A stretch of 5,146 nucleotides of DNA from CALCCV01 sp964388665 (GTDB lineage Bacteria; Bdellovibrionota; Bdellovibrionia; Bdellovibrionales; Bdellovibrionaceae). How positions within the stretch are numbered: the stretch's first letter is position 1; every line of letters begins with the position of its first letter. The notes under the pieces were generated by a model. That model was not told the DNA's origin. It did not search any database and worked only from the letters and a program-made list of their open reading frames with translations. Positions 4,825-5,146 of the stretch are shown here, in pieces. The stretch lies in the NCBI GenBank assembly GCA_964388665.1, contig CAYMBJ010000147.1, positions 1-5,146 of the forward strand, given 5' to 3'. The position numbers were made by a program, and so were the translations under genes.

Positions 4825-5146
4825 GATTTGGCACCGAGAACGAAGCAGATTTTCCTTTTCGGGAGCCTGTTAATTTTTAAGCGAGAGTGCGTATCTTGCA
4901 CTAAAGTGCTTGGTCATCAAATTAAGTGTCTCAAAATAGTAATTCCGTGGCCGAGTACGGCTAGCTACAAGGCTCTCAAGCCTGCTCCAGGCTATACCCA
5001 ATCCAAGTTTGTCACCACCGATGCTGTGGCCAACTTCAAGGATGGTCGCATCAGACAGATTGTAGAAAAGAAGATCGTTTCTACCTCTGTCCGTAAGCGA
5101 GAACTGAACCACACTAAAAAGATCTTGTGATCCTCCCGATGCGGTT
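4825..5146. other. Ambiguous stretch with two antisense open frames
   Basis: On the plus strand one frame is open from 4825 to a TGA at 5128-5130. It has no ATG and only a TTG at 4828 without a ribosome site; its last 60 residues (such as TTDAVANFKDGRIRQ) look the most protein-like. On the minus strand the same codon register is open from the right edge (5145) to a TAA at 4872-4870, about 91 residues including FSLTDRGRNDLLFYNLSD and EVGHSIGGDKLGLG. It could be the C-terminal end of a gene starting outside the window. Because the frames share register, purine-pyrimidine codon bias cannot separate them. Either a truncated plus-strand gene or a partial minus-strand gene is possible. The section before about 4950 looks random. 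No clear terminator follows the lipoprotein gene. Confidence 0.35.

Noticed and set aside
4832..4860. Possible terminator after the lipoprotein gene, CCGAGAA pairing with TTTTCGG
   Set aside because: The loop is long, the stem is weak, and no T-run follows directly, so it does not meet the pattern of an intrinsic terminator.
4898..4909. Perfect small palindrome GCACT-AA-AGTGC, with another AGTGC at 4886-4890
   Set aside because: The stem is only five base pairs with a two-base loop and no T-run follows. It is too weak to call a terminator or operator.

Overview
This window looks like a chromosomal piece from a Gram-negative bacterium. The evidence is a Sec-secreted cysteine-repeat protein, a probable lipoprotein, purine-rich Shine-Dalgarno sites and a mixed, moderate base composition. 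A Bdellovibrio-like predator or a relative would fit the style of the small secreted proteins and the lipoprotein, but no marker gene here proves it.

Layout. Bases 1-147 are AT-rich, with at most the 3' tail of a gene entering from the left. Bases 148-360 hold an open, highly charged reading frame with no ordinary start codon, followed at once by a terminator-like hairpin; it is probably a gene remnant. Bases 387-629 have no convincing gene. A 136-residue exported protein made of two copies of a four-cysteine unit lies at 686-1096 on the plus strand. It ends at a long hairpin (1110-1155) in the 58 bp between it and the convergent operon.

The core is a tight minus-strand operon, read from 3959 down to 1155: a small unrecognised 88-residue gene, an ABC ATPase, and two different ABC-2 type permeases. 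The junctions are a 14-nt gap whose Shine-Dalgarno touches the preceding stop, a GTGA 4-nt overlap, and a TGATG 1-nt overlap. All three suggest translational coupling and one stoichiometric complex. The ATPase has the sequence hallmarks of the COG4586 family (a VFG-x-RSQL Q-loop region and an LSLGERMRCEL signature). The permeases match its usual partners, COG4587 and COG3694, in the ABC2_membrane_6 (formerly DUF990-like) group. The likely complex is a membrane transporter, probably an exporter, whose substrate cannot be read from sequence.

A divergent 67-bp region separates this operon from a plus-strand gene for a probable 259-residue lipoprotein (4027-4806) of unknown function. From about 4825 to the right edge, two mutually antisense open frames compete and neither can be called with confidence.

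The items most worth following up are the duplicated cysteine-repeat secreted protein and the small leader gene of the transporter operon. I see no CRISPR array, tRNA, rRNA, intact insertion sequence or recognisable defence system.
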